Positions 5,402-6,565 of a stretch of DNA of 6,565 nucleotides are shown here, one piece after another; the stretch's first letter is position 1; the number at the start of each line of letters is the position of its first letter. Source of the DNA: an uncultured Eubacteriales bacterium (GTDB lineage Bacteria > Bacillota_A > Clostridia > Oscillospirales > CAG-272). The stretch lies in contig USTB01000049.1 in assembly GCA_900557635.1 (NCBI GenBank), positions 1 through 6,565 on the forward strand, given 5' to 3'. The notes below the pieces were generated by a model. The model was not told the DNA's origin and made no database searches. It was given only the letters and a program-made list of their open reading frames with translations. Made by a program: the position numbers and the translations under genes.

Positions 5402-6565
5402 TCAATTTTTCTGCTCATTGGCAGGTTTTTTCGCAAATCTGCGCGGCTTGCTATACAGCCACTCATCATCTTCTGAAAGTGATGGATCCGCTGCAGAAGC
5501 AGCTTCTGTTCCATAAGGTGCAGCAGTCTCTTCCACCTCTTCATAGGCGGAATCGTCTTTTTGTAAGCTGCCGTCTTCCTGAAGTGCTTCCTCAGATACG
5601 GCTTCATCGCCTTCATTTTCTTCGTATTCTTCCGAAGCTGTTTCTTCAGTCTCAGCGTCTTCGCCAGCAACTGCTTCCTGATTTTCAGAGACTTCTTCAT
5701 AACCATCCTTTGCAGCTTCTTCCATCTGGTCAGAAGCTGATCCGGCAGTCTCTTCTTCCTTTGGATCATCCTGAGTGCTTTCTTCTTCCTGGCTTTCATA
5801 GACCGGAACACTGCCGGAATATGCTTCCGGGACACTGCCTTTCTTTTCATCTGCAAAAGCCCGCTCAAGCTTAAGCCTGTCTCTGTATTCTTCCGCTTCA
5901 GCCTGTCTGGCCGCCATCTCCTGTGCTTCATAATCCTGTTCTCTCCTGCGTCTGCGCCTTGCAGCTCTCTTCTTCGCCATAGAGCTCTCCACAGTTACCA
6001 CTACCGCACATATGAGAAACAGTGCCGCTGAGATCACCTGGCAAATTCCGATGGAAGTTCCGGGAATAGTCAGCTTGTCTGTTCTCAGATATTCCAGAAT
6101 GAATCTGCCAAGTCCGTATCCAGCCAGATATCTTAAGAATACCTCTCCATGAAAACGTTTCTTTCTTTTCCACACAAGCATGAGCAGAAACAAAAGCAGG
6201 CACCACAGACTTTCGTAAAGAAAGACCGGATGAACCTGAATATAGGAAACGCCTCCTATGGTCTCAAGATTCTCCCTCATAACGGATGTGACTTCACTGG
6301 AACGCACAGCGGATAAAGGAAGCTGCATTGCAAATATGCTGTTGGTATATTCACCGAAGGATTCCCGGTTAAAGAAATCCCCCCACCTTCCTATTATCTG
6401 CGCAATAACGATTCCCATGCTGGCAGTATCTGCCATCTGCATGAAGGCCTTTTTGCGGATGGCACAGTAGATGGCTGCGCCCAGCATGCCGCCGAACAGC
6501 CCGCCGTAAAAAGCAAGGCCGCCGCCTCTTAAATTAAAGATCTGATTCACATTTCCTTTATAAAG
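5402..6565 (-). CDS. lgt: Prolipoprotein diacylglyceryl transferase Lgt with acidic C-terminal tail (5' end outside window)
   Basis: Lgt is the membrane enzyme that moves diacylglycerol from phosphatidylglycerol onto the lipobox cysteine of prolipoproteins. The frame stays open to the window edge (first visible codons L-Y-K-G-N), so a GTG at 6548-6550 is an internal valine, not the start. Of 387 visible residues, the first ~195 are the enzyme core: RGGGLAFYGG (13-22), the signature-like GRWGDFFNRESFG (59-71), HPVFLYES (112-119), GRFILEYLRTD (153-163) and several membrane helices. After the last helix comes a strongly basic run (KKRAARRRRRR, 198-208), then about 120 very acidic residues and a basic end (KPRRFAKK). 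By the positive-inside rule the tail is cytoplasmic. Two oddities: the signature asparagine is Asp63, and the tail roughly doubles the visible protein. A terminator follows at 5283-5321, so it is probably not cotranscribed with mraZ. Its base composition is more AT-rich than that of the dcw genes. Confidence 0.95.
   Translation of the reverse strand, partial: LYKGNVNQIFNLRGGGLAFYGGLFGGMLGAAIYCAIRKKAFMQMADTASMGIVIAQIIGRWGDFFNRESFGEYTNSIFAMQLPLSAVRSSEVTSVMRENLETIGGVSYIQVHPVFLYESLWCLLLFLLMLVWKRKKRFHGEVFLRYLAGYGLGRFILEYLRTDKLTIPGTSIGICQVISAALFLICAVVVTVESSMAKKRAARRRRRREQDYEAQEMAARQAEAEEYRDRLKLERAFADEKKGSVPEAYSGSVPVYESQEEESTQDDPKEEETAGSASDQMEEAAKDGYEEVSENQEAVAGEDAETEETASEEYEENEGDEAVSEEALQEDGSLQKDDSAYEEVEETAAPYGTEAASAADPSLSEDDEWLYSKPRRFAKKPANEQKN

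Noticed and set aside
5131..5874. 247-codon plus-strand reading frame across the mraZ control region and the lgt tail
   Set aside because: It crosses the terminator, promoter and operator of the opposite strand. Its Leu/His/Gln-rich sequence is the reverse reading of the acidic repeats.
5350..5931. 193-codon minus-strand reading frame overlapping the lgt tail, ending in a natural-looking segment (MIARYHDLAGLNERF)
   Set aside because: It is the shifted frame of the Glu-rich tail: GAA-rich codons read as AAG/AGA give an almost all Lys/Arg/Leu protein. No ribosome binding site supports it. The last 16 codons run past the lgt stop, but one natural-looking stretch is not enough to call a gene or a frameshift.
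6548..6550. GTG as a start codon for lgt
   Set aside because: The frame is open upstream to the window edge. The visible protein would begin in the middle of the enzyme, without the first membrane helix, so the gene is cut by the window.
1..6565. CRISPR array, tRNA or rRNA genes, insertion sequences or phage genes
   Set aside because: I found no regularly spaced long repeats, tRNA-like cloverleaf, transposase motifs or terminal inverted repeats. The genes account for nearly all the sequence.

Overview
This window is the front end of a division and cell wall (dcw) gene cluster, with the tail of a lipoprotein-processing gene beside it. Every credible gene lies on the minus strand, so biological order runs from high to low coordinates: lgt (cut at its 5' end) - terminator - promoter and operator - mraZ - rsmH - an ftsL-type gene - ftsI/spoVD - murE (cut at its 3' end).

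The organism is most likely a Gram-positive gut-type member of the Clostridia, with Lachnospiraceae my best guess. The support is the dcw order (mraZ-rsmH-ftsL-PBP with PASTA domains-murE), the MFMGEY... start of MraZ, the [13 protein letters not shown] insert in RsmH, and strong AGGAG-type ribosome binding sites. This rests on remembered family features, not on a search.

Layout. 5402-6565: lgt, ending in a long acidic tail. 5070-5401: the only gene-free stretch over 300 bases. It holds the lgt terminator (5283-5321), a sigma-A-like promoter (5198-5226), five MraZ boxes spaced 10-11 bp (5143-5189), a 10-bp leader hairpin (5089-5117) and the mraZ ribosome binding site. 4644-5069: mraZ. 3709-4647: rsmH, overlapping mraZ by ATGA. 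3068-3637: ftsL-like. 700-2967: PASTA-type class B penicillin-binding protein. 1-588: murE N-terminal part. The gaps between rsmH, ftsL, ftsI and murE are 71, 100 and 111 bp. None holds a terminator, but two carry clear inverted repeats.

Together: MraZ probably represses the operon from the boxes just downstream of its own promoter. RsmH modifies 16S rRNA. The FtsL-like protein and the PBP act at the septum, and MurE makes a peptidoglycan precursor. Lgt belongs to a separate upstream transcript that ends at the terminator. Sampled 60-base blocks show lgt near 45-50% GC against about 58-65% or more in most of the dcw genes, so the two halves differ in composition.

I see no new system here. 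The region is mostly conserved core genome. The points most worth a second look are the mraZ leader, the Lgt signature substitution and acidic tail, and the intergenic hairpins.
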